Shown: positions 7,541-16,645, counted from the first letter of the stretch. The stretch: 64,000 nt of DNA from Piscinibacter gummiphilus (GCF_032681285.1 NZ_CP136336.1:4823001-4887000); one strand, 5' to 3'. The notes: generated by a model not told the origin, from the letters alone. Made by a program: numbers and translations.

Positions 7541-9433
7541 TTACTCGACCGTAACGCTCTTCGCCAGGTTGCGAGGCTTGTCCACGTCAGTCCCGCGCGC
7601 ACACGCCGTGTGATACGCCAGCAGCTGCAGCGGCACCACGTGCAGGATCGGTGACAGCACGCCGTAGTGCTCGGGCATGCGGATCACGAGCAGGCCCTCG
7701 CCGCTTTCGATGTGCGTGTCGGCATCGGCGAAGACGAAGAGCTCGCCGCCACGCGCGCGCACTTCCTGCAGGTTGCTCTTGAGCTTCTCGAGCAGCGCAT
7801 CGTTGGGCGCGACCGTGACCACCGGCATCTCGGCGGTCACCAGCGCCAGTGGCCCGTGCTTCAGCTCGCCCGCCGGGTAGGCCTCGGCGTGGATGTAGCT
7901 GATCTCCTTCAGCTTGAGTGCGCCTTCGAGCGCGATGGGGTAGTGCAGGCCGCGGCCGAGGAAGAGTGCGTTTTCCTTGCGGGCAAAGATCTCCGACCAG
8001 GCGATGACCTGCGGTTCCAGCGCCAGCACCGCCTGCACGGCCACCGGCAGGTGCCTCAGCGCCTTGAGGTGCGCCAGCTCCTGCTGCTCGCTCAGGTGCC
8101 CACGCACTTGCGCGAGGGCGAGCGTCAGCAGAAAGAGGCCGACGAGCTGCGTGCTGAAAGCCTTGGTCGACGCGACACCGATCTCGGCGCCGGCGCGGGT
8201 GATGTAGGCCAGCTCGCATTCGCGCACCATCGCGCTGGTCGCCACGTTGCAGATGGTCAGCGTGTGCTTCATGCCGAGGCTGCGCGCATGCTTGAGCGCG
8301 GCGAGCGTGTCGGCGGTCTCACCGCTCTGCGTGATGGTGACGACGAGCGTGCGCGGGTTGGGCACGCTGTCGCGGTAGCGGTATTCGCTGGCGATCTCGA
8401 CGCTGGTGGGAATCTTCGCGATGCTCTCCAGCCAGTACTTGGCGACCGAGCCGCTGTAGTAGCTGGTGCCGCAGGCGAGGATGAGCACGCTGTCGACATC
8501 CTTGAACACCCGGTAGGCCCCGTCGCCGAAGAGTTCTGGCGTGATGGCTTCCACCGCGTCGAGCGTGTCGGCAATGGCGCGCGGCTGCTCGAAGATCTCT
8601 TTCTGCATGTAGTGGCGATAGGGCCCGAGCTCGGCCGCGCCGGTGTGCACGTGCACCGTGCGCACCTCGCGCTCGACGGTCTTGAACATCACGCCACCAT
8701 GCGAGCGCGCGGTGATCCACACCTTGCCGAGCTGCAGGTCGACCACGTCGCCTTCTTCGAGGTAGGCGATCTGGTCGGTGACGCCCGCCAGCGCCATGGC
8801 GTCGGAGGCGAGGAAGAAATCGCCCTTGCGCTCACCAACACCGACGCCCAGCACCAGCGGCGAACCTTCGCGCGCGCCGATCACCCGGTGCGGCTCGTCG
8901 CGGCAGAACACCGCGATCGCATACGCACCGCGCAGGCGAAGCGTGGCCTGCTGCACGGCAGCGAGCAGGTCGCCTTCGTAGAGGTGGTCGACGAGGTGGG
9001 CGATGACCTCGGTGTCGGTCTGGCTGTCGAACACGTAGCCGCGCGTCTTGAGTTCGTTGCGCAGCTCGTCGTGGTTTTCGATGATGCCGTTGTGGACGAG
9101 GGCGATGCGGCCGACGGCCGTGACGCCGCTCTGGTCGGTGCCCTGCTTGTTTTGCGGGCCGGGCGAGAAATGAGGGTGCGCGTTGTGCTCGGCGGGCGCG
9201 CCGTGGGTGGCCCAGCGGGTGTGGGCGATGCCGGTGCCGCTGTCGATCTTGTCTTCGGCCACGCGCGCGTCGAGCTCGGCGACACGAGCGGTACTGCGCG
9301 CGCGCCTCAGCTCGCCGCCCTGGTGCACGGCCACGCCGCAGGAGTCATAGCCCCGGTACTCCAGCCGTTTCAGGCCCTCGATGAGGATGGGGACGATGTT
9401 CTTGGTGCTGACGGCGCCGACGATGCCACACAT
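7541..9433 (-). CDS. glmS: Glutamine-fructose-6-phosphate aminotransferase (isomerizing)
   Basis: 630-residue cytosolic enzyme that makes glucosamine-6-phosphate from fructose-6-phosphate and glutamine, the entry to peptidoglycan and LPS amino sugars. The N-terminus M-C-G-I-V-G has the catalytic Cys right after the initiator Met (class II glutamine amidotransferase, to about 240). Two SIS sugar-isomerase domains follow, with A-C-G-T-S-Y-Y and T-Q-S-G-E-T-A-D-T in the first and F-L-G-R-G-L-H-Y in the second. The C-terminus ends N-L-A-K-S-V-T-V-E, as in the family. It is divergent from an Lrp-type regulator gene. No glmS ribozyme is seen, as expected outside Gram-positives. Confidence 0.97.
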   Translation of the reverse strand: MCGIVGAVSTKNIVPILIEGLKRLEYRGYDSCGVAVHQGGELRRARSTARVAELDARVAEDKIDSGTGIAHTRWATHGAPAEHNAHPHFSPGPQNKQGTDQSGVTAVGRIALVHNGIIENHDELRNELKTRGYVFDSQTDTEVIAHLVDHLYEGDLLAAVQQATLRLRGAYAIAVFCRDEPHRVIGAREGSPLVLGVGVGERKGDFFLASDAMALAGVTDQIAYLEEGDVVDLQLGKVWITARSHGGVMFKTVEREVRTVHVHTGAAELGPYRHYMQKEIFEQPRAIADTLDAVEAITPELFGDGAYRVFKDVDSVLILACGTSYYSGSVAKYWLESIAKIPTSVEIASEYRYRDSVPNPRTLVVTITQSGETADTLAALKHARSLGMKHTLTICNVATSAMVRECELAYITRAGAEIGVASTKAFSTQLVGLFLLTLALAQVRGHLSEQQELAHLKALRHLPVAVQAVLALEPQVIAWSEIFARKENALFLGRGLHYPIALEGALKLKEISYIHAEAYPAGELKHGPLALVTAEMPVVTVAPNDALLEKLKSNLQEVRARGGELFVFADADTHIESGEGLLVIRMPEHYGVLSPILHVVPLQLLAYHTACARGTDVDKPRNLAKSVTVE

Positions 9434-9571
9434 GGTGCGCTTCCGAAAAGAATGAGATGGCTGGAATGGTAGGAAGGTGCTGTTGGCCGTTGCTTGCGAT
9501 TTTCACGCATCAACGAAATAATCTTCCGCACCCATTCGAAGTTGAATCATGATTCCATTCTCTTCTTTCAG

Positions 9572-10063
9572 ATGAAAGAAACTGTCTCTCTCGACGAGAC
9601 CGATGTGCGGCTGTTGGAACTGCTGCAGCGTGACGCCTCCTTGTCCAACCAGGACCTGGCCGCCGCCGCCCACACGTCGCCGGCCACCTGCCTGCGCCGG
9701 GTGCGGCGCCTGGTGGATGCAGGGGTGATCGAACGGCGAGTGGCCCTCCTCTCCAGCGAGCGGCTCGGCGCCGGCTTGACTGTGCTGGCCGAGGTGACGC
9801 TCGACCGCCAGGGTGCCGAGCACTTGGCCGCCTTCGAGGCCCGTGCCGTGGCCGACACCGCCGTGCAGCAGTGCTACCGCGTCTCGCCGGGGCCCGATTT
9901 CATGCTGGTGATGCAGGTGCCCGACATGGCGGGCTACCACACGCTGGTGCAGCGCCTCTTCACGCAAGACGCCAACGTGCGCAATGTGAAGGCCTTCTTC
10001 AGCGTGCACCGCGCGAAGTTCGAGCCGGCCATCGTGTTGCCGGCCGCGCCTACGCGGTCCTGA
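9572..10063 (+). CDS. Lrp/AsnC family transcriptional regulator
   Basis: 163 residues. The N-terminal winged helix-turn-helix (L-D-E-T-D-V-R-L-L-E-L-L-Q-R-D-A, then S-P-A-T-C-L-R-R-V-R-R-L) is followed by the Lrp-type ligand-binding RAM domain (about 70-150). Start at ATG 9572 (M-K-E-T-V-S) is preferred over an in-frame upstream start at 9494, since the extra residues do not look like the family. Divergent from glmS with a 138-bp shared control region that contains a perfect 12-bp palindrome GAATCATGATTC (9544-9555), a possible binding site just upstream of its own start. The amino-acid effector is not predictable. Its 3' end overlaps the convergent methyltransferase gene by 14 bp. Confidence 0.9.
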   Translation: MKETVSLDETDVRLLELLQRDASLSNQDLAAAAHTSPATCLRRVRRLVDAGVIERRVALLSSERLGAGLTVLAEVTLDRQGAEHLAAFEARAVADTAVQQCYRVSPGPDFMLVMQVPDMAGYHTLVQRLFTQDANVRNVKAFFSVHRAKFEPAIVLPAAPTRS

Positions 10064-11234
10064 GCACGACCAGGCCCTTGAGGTACTCGCCTTCGGGGAA
10101 GGTGACCGTCATCGGGTGGTCGGGCGCCGCGCCGGTGCGCGCGTAGACGAGCCCATCGACGTTCGCGTCGAGCCCCGCGCCGGCCACGATCTTGTGGAAG
10201 AGATCGGCGCTGATGCCGCCGGAGCACGAATAGGTGAAGAGCAGGCCGCCCACTTCCAGCAGCTGGAAGGCGAGGCGGTTGATGTCCTTGTAGGCACGAG
10301 CCGCGCGCTCGGCGTGGCTCACGGTCGGCGCGAACTTGGGCGGGTCGAGCACGATGGCGTCGAAACGCTCGCCGCGCTTGAGCGCGTCGCGCAGGGTCTG
10401 GTTCACGTCGGCATCGAGCGCGGTGTGGTGCGACACGTCGAAGCCGTTGAGCGCGACGTGACGCGTGGCACGTGCGAGCGCGGGGGCCGACGAGTCGACG
10501 CTCGTCACCTGCGTGGCGCCACCCACGAGCGCCGCCACGCTGAAGCCGCCGGTGTAGCTGTAGCAGTTGAGCACGCGCTGGCAGCCGAAGTGGCGCACGG
10601 TGTCGGCGAAGAGCTTGCGGCTGTCGCGCTGGTCGAGGTAATAGCCGGTCTTGTGGCCCTCGGCCACGTCGAGCGTGAGCTGCCAGTCGTGTTCGCGGAT
10701 GGTGAGCTCGGTCTCGCCGTCACCACGCAGCCAGCCGGTCACCTCGGGGAGGCCTTCGAGGCCGCGGCTACTGGCGTCGCTGCGCTCGTAGAGCTTGGTG
10801 AGGCCCGTGACGGTGAGCAGGTGATCGGCGAGCGTCTTCTTCCAGCGCTCGGCACCGGCACTCAGGAACTGCGCGCACAGCGTGTCGCCATAACGGTCGA
10901 CGATGAGCCCCGGCAGGCCGTCGGCCTCGCCATGGATGAGCCGCATCGCGTCGCTCGCAATCGGCAGGCGCGCGCGGATGTCGATGGCCTTGCGGATGCG
11001 TCGCTCGAAGAAGGCGGCGTCGATGCGCTCGGCCTCGTCGAAGCTCCACGCCCGCACGCGAATCTGCGACTGGGGGCTGAAGGCAGCCCACGCGAGGAAC
11101 TTGCCATCGCGGGCGTTCACCCGCACGGTCTCGCCGGGGTCGGCCTTGCCGGAGTGGATGCTGCTCTCGAAGACCCAGGGGTGGCGCTTCTGCAGCGAAC
11201 GCTCCTTGCCTTCTCGCAGGGTGATGGTTTTCAT
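10050..11234 (-). CDS. rlmI: RlmI-like 23S rRNA (cytosine-C5) methyltransferase
   Basis: 394-residue class I SAM-dependent methyltransferase of the RlmI/YccW group, which methylates 23S rRNA C1962. An N-terminal PUA domain (about 1-75; R-H-P-W-V-F-E-S-S-I) is followed by an EEHEE-like insert and the Rossmann methyltransferase domain with Y-T-G-G-F-S-V-A-A (SAM binding, about 225) and the V-L-D-P-P-K-F motif (about 295). The order and length match the family. The gene follows the DUF4442 gene by 36 bp on the same strand and may be co-transcribed from the MarR promoter. Assignment to the exact rRNA position is by family. Confidence 0.88.
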   Translation of the reverse strand: MKTITLREGKERSLQKRHPWVFESSIHSGKADPGETVRVNARDGKFLAWAAFSPQSQIRVRAWSFDEAERIDAAFFERRIRKAIDIRARLPIASDAMRLIHGEADGLPGLIVDRYGDTLCAQFLSAGAERWKKTLADHLLTVTGLTKLYERSDASSRGLEGLPEVTGWLRGDGETELTIREHDWQLTLDVAEGHKTGYYLDQRDSRKLFADTVRHFGCQRVLNCYSYTGGFSVAALVGGATQVTSVDSSAPALARATRHVALNGFDVSHHTALDADVNQTLRDALKRGERFDAIVLDPPKFAPTVSHAERAARAYKDINRLAFQLLEVGGLLFTYSCSGGISADLFHKIVAGAGLDANVDGLVYARTGAAPDHPMTVTFPEGEYLKGLVVLRTA

Positions 11235-11270
11235 GGGCGCGATTGTCGCGCCCGATGGCCGTGGCCATCT

Positions 11271-11708
11271 TCAGTGCTTCACGTTCATCGTGATCACCGC
11301 GCCCAGGACCTTGGTGCCCTCGGTGTCGTAGGCCGCCACCGGCACCTCGATGTTGCCGGGCTTCGACCAATCGACCCCGTCGGCCTCGGTCACCACGCGG
11401 ATGTCGGTCTTGGCCTTGGCCAGGTACTGCACCGTCATCGCGATGGGCAGCCAGCGCGCGCCCTGGGGGATGGACACGTCGGTGCAGGTGCCAGCCACCA
11501 GCTCGGCGCCATTGCACAGCGCGATGGCGTGCACGGTGCCGATGTGGTTGTGCACCTTGCGCTGGTTGCGGATGCGCACCTCGGCAAAGCCCTTTCGCAG
11601 GTCGACGAACTGCGGCTCGATGCTGGCGAAATACGGCGCCACGTTGCCAATGGCGGCCGAGAAGCTCTCGGGGCCGAGTTGCTGGTAGAGGGCGAGGTTC
11701 TGGCTCAT
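11271..11708 (-). CDS. Hotdog-fold thioesterase-like protein (DUF4442)
   Basis: 145-residue hotdog-fold protein of the DUF4442/YiiD-C type, probably an acyl-CoA thioesterase. The segment H-N-H-I-G-T-V-H-A-I-A-L-C-N-G-A-E matches the central hotdog helix with its Asn/His and Glu/Asp region. No signal peptide. The start codon overlaps the stop of the marR gene by 4 nt (ATGA), so the two are translated together and the MarR protein probably controls its expression. The substrate is unknown; in other MarR-thioesterase pairs aromatic or fatty acyl thioesters are plausible. Confidence 0.8.
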   Translation of the reverse strand: MSQNLALYQQLGPESFSAAIGNVAPYFASIEPQFVDLRKGFAEVRIRNQRKVHNHIGTVHAIALCNGAELVAGTCTDVSIPQGARWLPIAMTVQYLAKAKTDIRVVTEADGVDWSKPGNIEVPVAAYDTEGTKVLGAVITMNVKH

Positions 11709-12139
11709 TTCGGTGACTCCGTGGTGAAGTGGATGGACGCGGCGTGGTGGAGAAAGCGCGCCACGACCGCGAGTTCGTCTTGGGTGAAGCCCTTGGTGAG
11801 CTGGGCGTTGACGCGTGCCAAGACGGGCTTGGCTTGCGCGACCACCGCCCTGCCCTTGTCGGTCAGGTACAGCCGGGTGGACCGGCCGTCCTGCTCGCAG
11901 GGCTGGCGCTGGATCAACCCGTTGTCTTCCATGCGGCCGACGAGGCCAGTGATGGCCGAGTTCTTGAGCTGCAGCTGCGCCGTCAGGTCCTTCAGCTGGC
12001 AGCCCTCTTGCGACTGGATGGCGAAGAGCGCCACCACCTGCGTGCCCGACACCTCCAGCTCGGCGCTGAAGACCTGGTCGGCCGAGCGGAACAGGTTCTG
12101 GCGCGCCTGCGCTACCAGATGGAAAAGGCGCGGCTTCAT
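11705..12139 (-). CDS. MarR family transcriptional regulator
   Basis: 144-residue winged-helix regulator. The recognition region Q-L-K-D-L-T-A-Q-L-Q-L-K-N-S-A-I-T-G-L-V-G-R-M lies at about 47-69 and the wing (D-G-R-S-T-R-L-Y-L-T) at about 85-95. It likely represses its own operon (marR, DUF4442 thioesterase, possibly rlmI). Two near-palindromic decamers 22 bp apart lie 22-53 bp upstream of its start and are the obvious operators. The ligand is unknown. Confidence 0.92.
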   Translation of the reverse strand: MKPRLFHLVAQARQNLFRSADQVFSAELEVSGTQVVALFAIQSQEGCQLKDLTAQLQLKNSAITGLVGRMEDNGLIQRQPCEQDGRSTRLYLTDKGRAVVAQAKPVLARVNAQLTKGFTQDELAVVARFLHHAASIHFTTESPK

Positions 12140-12153
12140 CAGCCGCGGTTCGA

Positions 12154-12196
12154 TTTACTTCGCATACGAACTATATTAGTACGCATGCGAAGTAAA
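12154..12196. promoter_or_regulatory. MarR operator: 12-bp inverted repeat and paired decamers
   Basis: TTTACTTCGCAT (12154-12165) is repeated exactly in inverse at 12185-12196. Within this lie two directly repeated half-palindromes, CGCATACGAA (12161-12170) and CGCATGCGAA (12183-12192), 22 bp or about two helical turns apart. A TA-rich core (ATATTA) between them reads as a -10-like TAATAT on the minus strand, so dimers at both sites would cover the marR promoter. Confidence 0.75.
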
Positions 12197-12238
12197 TGCA
12201 AGGAAGCGTCCGCTGAAGGGGAAGCAACAGAACGGAGG

Positions 12239-13174
12239 TCAGCGCTTCTTTGCTCTGGGGTGAGCGGCGTCGTACACCTTGGCAAGGTGCTGGAAGTCGA
12301 GCTTGGTGTAGACCTGGGTGGTCGTGATGTTGGCGTGGCCCAGCAGTTCCTGCACAGCACGTAAATCGCCGCTCGACTGCAGCAGGTGAGACGCGAACGA
12401 GTGCCGCAGCATGTGCGGGTGCACGTGGGTGGGCAGGCCCGCCTGCAGCGCGCGGGTCTTCAGACGCGAACGCACCTGGCTCGCGGTAAGGCGGGTGCCG
12501 CGCTGGCTGACGAAGAGGGCCGGCTCGCCATGCGCGGCCATCCCGGCACGTTGTTCGAGCCACGCCCGCAAGGCCGAGAGCGCCGGCCCGCCGACCGGCA
12601 CGCTGCGACGCTTGCCGCCCTTGCCGAGCACGTGGGCCGTGGCATCCAAGGCGTCGATCCAGCCCGCGGCCGTGCCGCTCGGCTGCACGTCGAGTGCCAC
12701 CAGCTCGCCCACACGCAAGCCGCAGCCGTAGAGCAGTTCCACAATGCAGTGGTCGCGCGCGGCCAGCGCCGGGTCGCTGTGTTCATCGGCCTGCTCGGCC
12801 AGCGCCACCGCGTGGTCGACCGACAAGGCCTTGGGCAAGGGCTTGGCCGCCTTGGGCGCGCGCACGCCTTCCACCGGGTTCAGCGTGACGAGCCCTTCAC
12901 GCCCAGCCCAGCGGTAGAACCCGCGCCAGGCCGACAGGATCAGCGCGATGCTGCGTGAGGCCAACCCCTGCGCATGCAACTGCGCGGCCCAACGGCGCAC
13001 GTGGTGCACCTGTGCCACACGGGGCGAAGCCAGCTTGGCCTCGTCCGCAAACGTCTGCAAGCGCTGCAGCGCATCTCGATAAAGCGCAAGCGTGCGCTGC
13101 GCGAGCCTGCGCTCGACTTCGAGGTGAACGAGATGCCGACGCAGGTCGTCGTCGAGACCGGCGGCGTCGTGCAT
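12239..13174 (-). CDS. xerC: Tyrosine recombinase XerC
   Basis: 311-residue tyrosine recombinase that resolves chromosome dimers at dif with XerD. The N-terminal SAM-like core-binding domain covers about 1-95. Catalytic residues of the C-terminal domain are all visible: Arg in C-G-L-R-V-G-E-L, the His-x-x-Arg box in H-M-L-R-H-S-F-A, His in L-G-H-A-N-I, and Tyr in T-Q-V-Y-T-K. ATG 13174 is chosen over a longer frame because the protein then starts M-H-D-A-A-G-L, five bases after the DUF484 stop. The dapF-DUF484-xerC order is a common chromosomal arrangement and argues against this being a mobile-element integrase. Confidence 0.95.
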   Translation of the reverse strand: MHDAAGLDDDLRRHLVHLEVERRLAQRTLALYRDALQRLQTFADEAKLASPRVAQVHHVRRWAAQLHAQGLASRSIALILSAWRGFYRWAGREGLVTLNPVEGVRAPKAAKPLPKALSVDHAVALAEQADEHSDPALAARDHCIVELLYGCGLRVGELVALDVQPSGTAAGWIDALDATAHVLGKGGKRRSVPVGGPALSALRAWLEQRAGMAAHGEPALFVSQRGTRLTASQVRSRLKTRALQAGLPTHVHPHMLRHSFASHLLQSSGDLRAVQELLGHANITTTQVYTKLDFQHLAKVYDAAHPRAKKR

Positions 13175-13179
13175 GAACG

Positions 13180-13857
13180 CTAGACGACCGGCAGCAGCCG
13201 CGCGAGCCCGGCACTCGCGATCTCGCCGATGCGCACGAGGAACTCGGTGCCCATGTCGGCGCTGTAGCGCGTGGGATCGGGCGAGGCCAGCACCAGGAGG
13301 CCGAAGGCCTCGGCAGCGCCGCCGTGATGCAGCGGGATCAGCGCCATCGAGGCCACCGAGCGCGGGTCTTCGAGCCACGAGGCGGCTTCGAAGCCCGCGT
13401 TGACGCCGCAGTACGGCAGGCTAAGGCTCGACGCAAAACTCCGCGCGTCATCGCTCACCGGCTTGGCGAAGCCCAGCATGCTGAAGGCTTCGGCCGCGCC
13501 CCACACGCGGATGGCCGCCTGCGGGATCATGAACTGGTGCTTCAGCTCGCGCACCAGCACGTCGGGCAGGTCACCCGGGTTCTGCGTGAGCATGATGGCA
13601 CGCGTCCACTTGTGCAGCTTGTCCGCGATGGCCACGTTCTCCTGGCCGTGGCGGATCATCTCGACGATGCGCTGCTCCAGACCCTTGTGTTTCTCGCGGA
13701 GCATTTCCATCTGCCGCTCCTGCAGCGAGACGGCGCGCTGCCCGTGCGGGCTCATGATCTGGATGGATGCCAGCAGCTCGGCATGCCGCTCGAAGAACCC
13801 CGGCGTGTTGGCGAGGTAGTTGGCGATGTCCTGCTCGGTGATGCCTTGGATGCTCAC
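13180..13857 (-). CDS. DUF484 family protein
   Basis: 225-residue DUF484 (YigA-like) protein. An N-terminal helical region with the conserved Y-L-A-N-T-P-G-F-F segment and a coiled-coil stretch ([12 protein letters not shown]) precedes a GAF-like domain (about 95-220, ending [11 protein letters not shown]). GTG at 13857 is the preferred start: it overlaps the dapF stop by four bases (GTGA) and gives [10 protein letters not shown]; the longer frame runs into dapF. The function is not established; the gene is conserved between dapF and xerC. Confidence 0.88.
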   Translation of the reverse strand: MSIQGITEQDIANYLANTPGFFERHAELLASIQIMSPHGQRAVSLQERQMEMLREKHKGLEQRIVEMIRHGQENVAIADKLHKWTRAIMLTQNPGDLPDVLVRELKHQFMIPQAAIRVWGAAEAFSMLGFAKPVSDDARSFASSLSLPYCGVNAGFEAASWLEDPRSVASMALIPLHHGGAAEAFGLLVLASPDPTRYSADMGTEFLVRIGEIASAGLARLLPVV

Positions 13858-14711
13858 AGCGAAATTTCTCCTTCGAAAACGGTGACGGCCGGGCCGGTCA
13901 TCAGCACGTGCGAATCGCCCCCTTGCCATTCAATGGTGAGGCGGCCGCCACGCGCATCGACGTCGACGCGCTTGTCGAGCAGGCCAAGGCGGATGCCCGC
14001 CACGACCGCCGCGCAGGCGCCGGTGCCGCAGGCGAGCGTCTCGCCGGCCCCGCGCTCGTAGACGCGCAGGCGGATGTGGCTACGGCTCACGACCTGCATG
14101 AAGCCGGCGTTGACCTTGCGCGGGAAGTGCGGATCGGCTTCGATCAGCGGGCCGTGCACTTCGACGGGTGCATGGTCCACGCTGTCGACCACCTGCACGG
14201 CGTGGGGGTTGCCCATCGAGAGCACAGCCACGTCGTCGATGACGCCATCGCCCACGTCGAGCGGCCAGAGTTCGATATCGCCGTGGCGGCGCGGGCTGAG
14301 GCCTTGCGGGTCGAACGGGACTTGCGGCAGCTCGAAGATCGGCGCACCCATGTCGACGGTCACGCGCCCGTCGTCCTGCAGGCGCAACTCGAGCAGGGTG
14401 TTCATGGTGTCGACGCGGATCACCTTCTTGTCGGTGAGGCCGCGGTCGCGCACGAAGCGCACGAAGCAGCGGGCGCCGTTGCCGCACTGCTCGACTTCAT
14501 CGCCGCTGCCACCGTTGAAGATGCGGTAGCGGAAGTCCACACCCGGCGTGCGGCTCTTCTCGACGACGAGGATCTGGTCGGCGCCGATGCCGAAGCGGCG
14601 ATCGCCAAGCTGGCGGTACTGCTCGGGCGTGAGATCGAGCGGCTGTTGCGTGGCGTCGAGCACGACGAAGTCGTTGCCCGCGCCTTGCATCTTGGTGAAC
14701 CGGAGTTGCAT
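13854..14711 (-). CDS. dapF: Diaminopimelate epimerase
   Basis: 285 residues. It interconverts LL- and meso-diaminopimelate for lysine and peptidoglycan synthesis. N-terminus K-M-Q-G-A-G-N-D-F is the family signature. The two catalytic cysteines are present in Q-C-G-N-G-A-R-C (about 75-82) and A-C-G-T-G-A-C (about 232-238). First gene of the dapF-DUF484-xerC set, with the next gene overlapping its stop by four bases. Confidence 0.97.
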   Translation of the reverse strand: MQLRFTKMQGAGNDFVVLDATQQPLDLTPEQYRQLGDRRFGIGADQILVVEKSRTPGVDFRYRIFNGGSGDEVEQCGNGARCFVRFVRDRGLTDKKVIRVDTMNTLLELRLQDDGRVTVDMGAPIFELPQVPFDPQGLSPRRHGDIELWPLDVGDGVIDDVAVLSMGNPHAVQVVDSVDHAPVEVHGPLIEADPHFPRKVNAGFMQVVSRSHIRLRVYERGAGETLACGTGACAAVVAGIRLGLLDKRVDVDARGGRLTIEWQGGDSHVLMTGPAVTVFEGEISL

Positions 14712-14747
14712 CCCGCGATTATCCGGCCGCTTTGCGAAAAGCCCTCG

Positions 14748-15647
14748 TCAATACAACGATGGTTCGCCCGCCGGCCGGGTCTTGAAGCGCTTGTGCACCC
14801 ACAGGTACTGCGCCGGGTTGCGGCGGATCTCGCTTTCGATCCAGCGGTTCATCGCGGCGGTGTCGGCCACCGCGTCGTCCGTCGGAAAGTTTTGAAGCGG
14901 CTCACCGAAGCGGACCTTGTAGCCCTGTCCGCCCGGCAGCATCTCCGCAACCACCGGCTGCACCACCATGTCGAGGGCACGCGCCATGCGCGAGGGCGCG
15001 AGCAGCGTCGCGGCCGGCACGCCGAAGAACGGCACGAAGGCGGCGTCGCGCTCGCCGAAATCCATGTCGGGCAGGTTGAAGAACGCGTGGCCCTTGCGGA
15101 TCGCGCGGATGAGCGGCAGCGCCTTGTCGCTGCGCGGAAAGATCTCCGCCTTGTCACCGAAACGCAGCCGGCCCTTGCGGATGATGTCGTCCATCACCGG
15201 GTTGCTCTGCGCCTGGTACATCGAGCAGGCGTACTGGTTCTGGAACAGCAGCACGGCGACGCCGGCCACATCGAGCCCCATGAAGTGCGGGACCAGCCAC
15301 ATCACCGGACGCGGGCTGCGTTCGGCAAGCGTCACGTCGCCCTCGACGTGGATCATCGACTTGAGCCGCTCGGCGGGCGCGAACCACAAGAGGCTGCGCT
15401 CCAGGATGCTGCGGCCGAGCCAGCGGAAATGCTCGCGCGCCAGGCGCTCGCGTTCCGCGGCCGACAGTTCGGGAAAGCACAGCTCGAGGTTGCGCAACGC
15501 CACCTTGCGGCGCGCACCGGCCAGCGCGTAGAGCAGGCGGCCGGTGCCGTTGCCGACCGCAGCCAGCAGCGGCAAGGGCAGCAGGTGCAGACACCACATC
15601 ACGCCCAGCAGCGCGCGGGCCCCCAGGGTTTCGGCGCGGCTGCTCAT
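14748..15647 (-). CDS. LpxL-type lysophospholipid/lipid A acyltransferase (second of pair)
   Basis: 299-residue membrane-associated acyltransferase of the LpxL/HtrB/LpxM family, which adds secondary acyl chains to lipid A precursors at the inner membrane. One N-terminal hydrophobic helix (V-M-W-C-L-H-L-L-P-L-P-L-L-A). The catalytic H-x4-D motif is H-F-M-G-L-D at about residue 120. ATG 15647 overlaps the stop of the upstream paralog by four bases (ATGA). The C-terminus Y-L-W-V-H-K-R-F-K-T-R-P is the usual end motif of the family. Whether it transfers laurate or another chain is not predictable. Confidence 0.92.
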   Translation of the reverse strand: MSSRAETLGARALLGVMWCLHLLPLPLLAAVGNGTGRLLYALAGARRKVALRNLELCFPELSAAERERLAREHFRWLGRSILERSLLWFAPAERLKSMIHVEGDVTLAERSPRPVMWLVPHFMGLDVAGVAVLLFQNQYACSMYQAQSNPVMDDIIRKGRLRFGDKAEIFPRSDKALPLIRAIRKGHAFFNLPDMDFGERDAAFVPFFGVPAATLLAPSRMARALDMVVQPVVAEMLPGGQGYKVRFGEPLQNFPTDDAVADTAAMNRWIESEIRRNPAQYLWVHKRFKTRPAGEPSLY

Positions 15648-16507
15648 GCGGACACCTCGTCCGCGGCGGCCTGCGCGCGCGGCGTCTTGTAGCGGTGGTA
15701 GCCCCACAGGTACTGTTGCGGGCACTGGCGGATCAGGCCTTCCATCGCCCGGTTGATGGCCTCGGCCGCCGCTTGTCCGTCTTGGGGCAGCGGCTCGGGA
15801 AAGGGGAAGAAGCGCTGCACGTAGCCCGCGCCGCGCGGGAGACGCTCCACCCAGGTCAGCAGCAGCTCGGCGCCCGTCTGCTGAACCAGCCGCGTGGCCA
15901 GCGTCATCGTGTAGGCCTCGCGGCCGAAGAAGGGCGCCCACACGCCCATGCCTTCGGGCGGCACTTGGTCGGGCAACAGACCGACCATCTCGCCCTTGCG
16001 CAGGGCCCGGATCATCTGTCGCACGCCCGACAGCGAAGCCGGCGCCGCATACAGCTGCGGCCGCTCGCGCGAGGTCTTGACCAGTTCGCGCAGCCAGGGC
16101 TTGCGTGCCGGGCGGTAGAGCACGGTGATCGGGCGGGTGGCGCCGAAGCGTTCGGCAATCGCCTGCGCCGCGACCTCGAAGCAGCCCATGTGGGGCGTCA
16201 GCAGCAACACGCCCTTGCCGCGGGCCAGCGCAGCCCCCAGCAAGGCCTCGCCTTCGAATCGCACGCGCGGGAGGATCGGCTCGTCCGGCTTGCGCATCCA
16301 GAGAAAGGGCAACTCCATGACCATGCGCCCCGCCGAGGCGATGGCCGGCTTCCATTGGGCCGGGCTCAACCCGGCCTGGGCCGCGTTGGCCGCCATGCGG
16401 CGCCTATAGGTCGGCGACAGCAGATAGGTGACCCAGCCCAGAAAGGCGCCCAGGGCGTGAAGCAATGCGAGCGGGAGACTCGCAAACCAGTGGAAGAGCG
16501 TGAGCAT
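15644..16507 (-). CDS. LpxL-type lipid A acyltransferase (first of pair)
   Basis: 287-residue paralog of the gene immediately downstream, with which it is translationally coupled. N-terminal membrane helix (L-F-H-W-F-A-S-L-P-L-A-L-L). The catalytic motif is H-M-G-C-F-E (H-x4-E) at about residue 106, so the two copies differ in the acidic residue and may differ in acyl donor or position. The end motif Y-L-W-G-Y-H-R-Y-K-T-P matches the family. Transcribed divergently from metK with 137 bp between the starts. Confidence 0.92.
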   Translation of the reverse strand: MLTLFHWFASLPLALLHALGAFLGWVTYLLSPTYRRRMAANAAQAGLSPAQWKPAIASAGRMVMELPFLWMRKPDEPILPRVRFEGEALLGAALARGKGVLLLTPHMGCFEVAAQAIAERFGATRPITVLYRPARKPWLRELVKTSRERPQLYAAPASLSGVRQMIRALRKGEMVGLLPDQVPPEGMGVWAPFFGREAYTMTLATRLVQQTGAELLLTWVERLPRGAGYVQRFFPFPEPLPQDGQAAAEAINRAMEGLIRQCPQQYLWGYHRYKTPRAQAAADEVSA

Positions 16508-16515
16508 CTGCTTCT

Positions 16516-16521
16516 TATAAT
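16516..16521 (+). promoter_or_regulatory. Candidate -10 box of the metK promoter
   Basis: A perfect TATAAT lies in the lpxL-metK divergent region, about 124 bp upstream of the metK start. No good -35 box is evident at 16-18 bp spacing, so activity may depend on an activator or an UP-like context. It predicts a 5' untranslated leader of about 117 nt for metK. Confidence 0.5.
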
Positions 16522-16591
16522 CAGCGCCAATCGCCGAGTTACTGAACTACTTGCGGGGCGATTCAAAAATCCTGCTAAAGCGTTCGCCGCT

Positions 16592-16645
16592 CTCTGAAAC
16601 CCAGCCCGGCAACGCAATGTGTGCAACCCACTGGAGTTTAAAGAG
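16592..16645 (+). promoter_or_regulatory. metK leader stem that can bury the ribosome binding site
   Basis: CTCT (16592-16595), AAAC (16597-16600) and CAG (16602-16604) can pair with CTG (16631-16633), GTTT (16636-16639) and AGAG (16642-16645). The 3' strand contains the GGAG ribosome site (16633-16636) and touches the GTG start. An upstream pair AATCGCC/GGCGATT (around 16529-16535 and 16557-16563) encloses a small AGTT-ACTG-AACT hairpin. It does not match a SAM riboswitch class known to me. Confidence 0.4.

Noticed and set aside
9434..9571. glmS ribozyme upstream of glmS.
   Set aside because: No ribozyme core is recognisable and the class is restricted mostly to Gram-positive bacteria.
10116..12179. 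A 687-codon plus-strand frame opposite rlmI, DUF4442 and marR.
   Set aside because: Composition is that of a shadow frame; the minus-strand genes are clearly real.
12239..13174. Integrase of a genomic island.
   Set aside because: The dapF-DUF484 neighbourhood and XerC-like motifs identify the housekeeping recombinase; no attachment repeats or cargo genes were seen.
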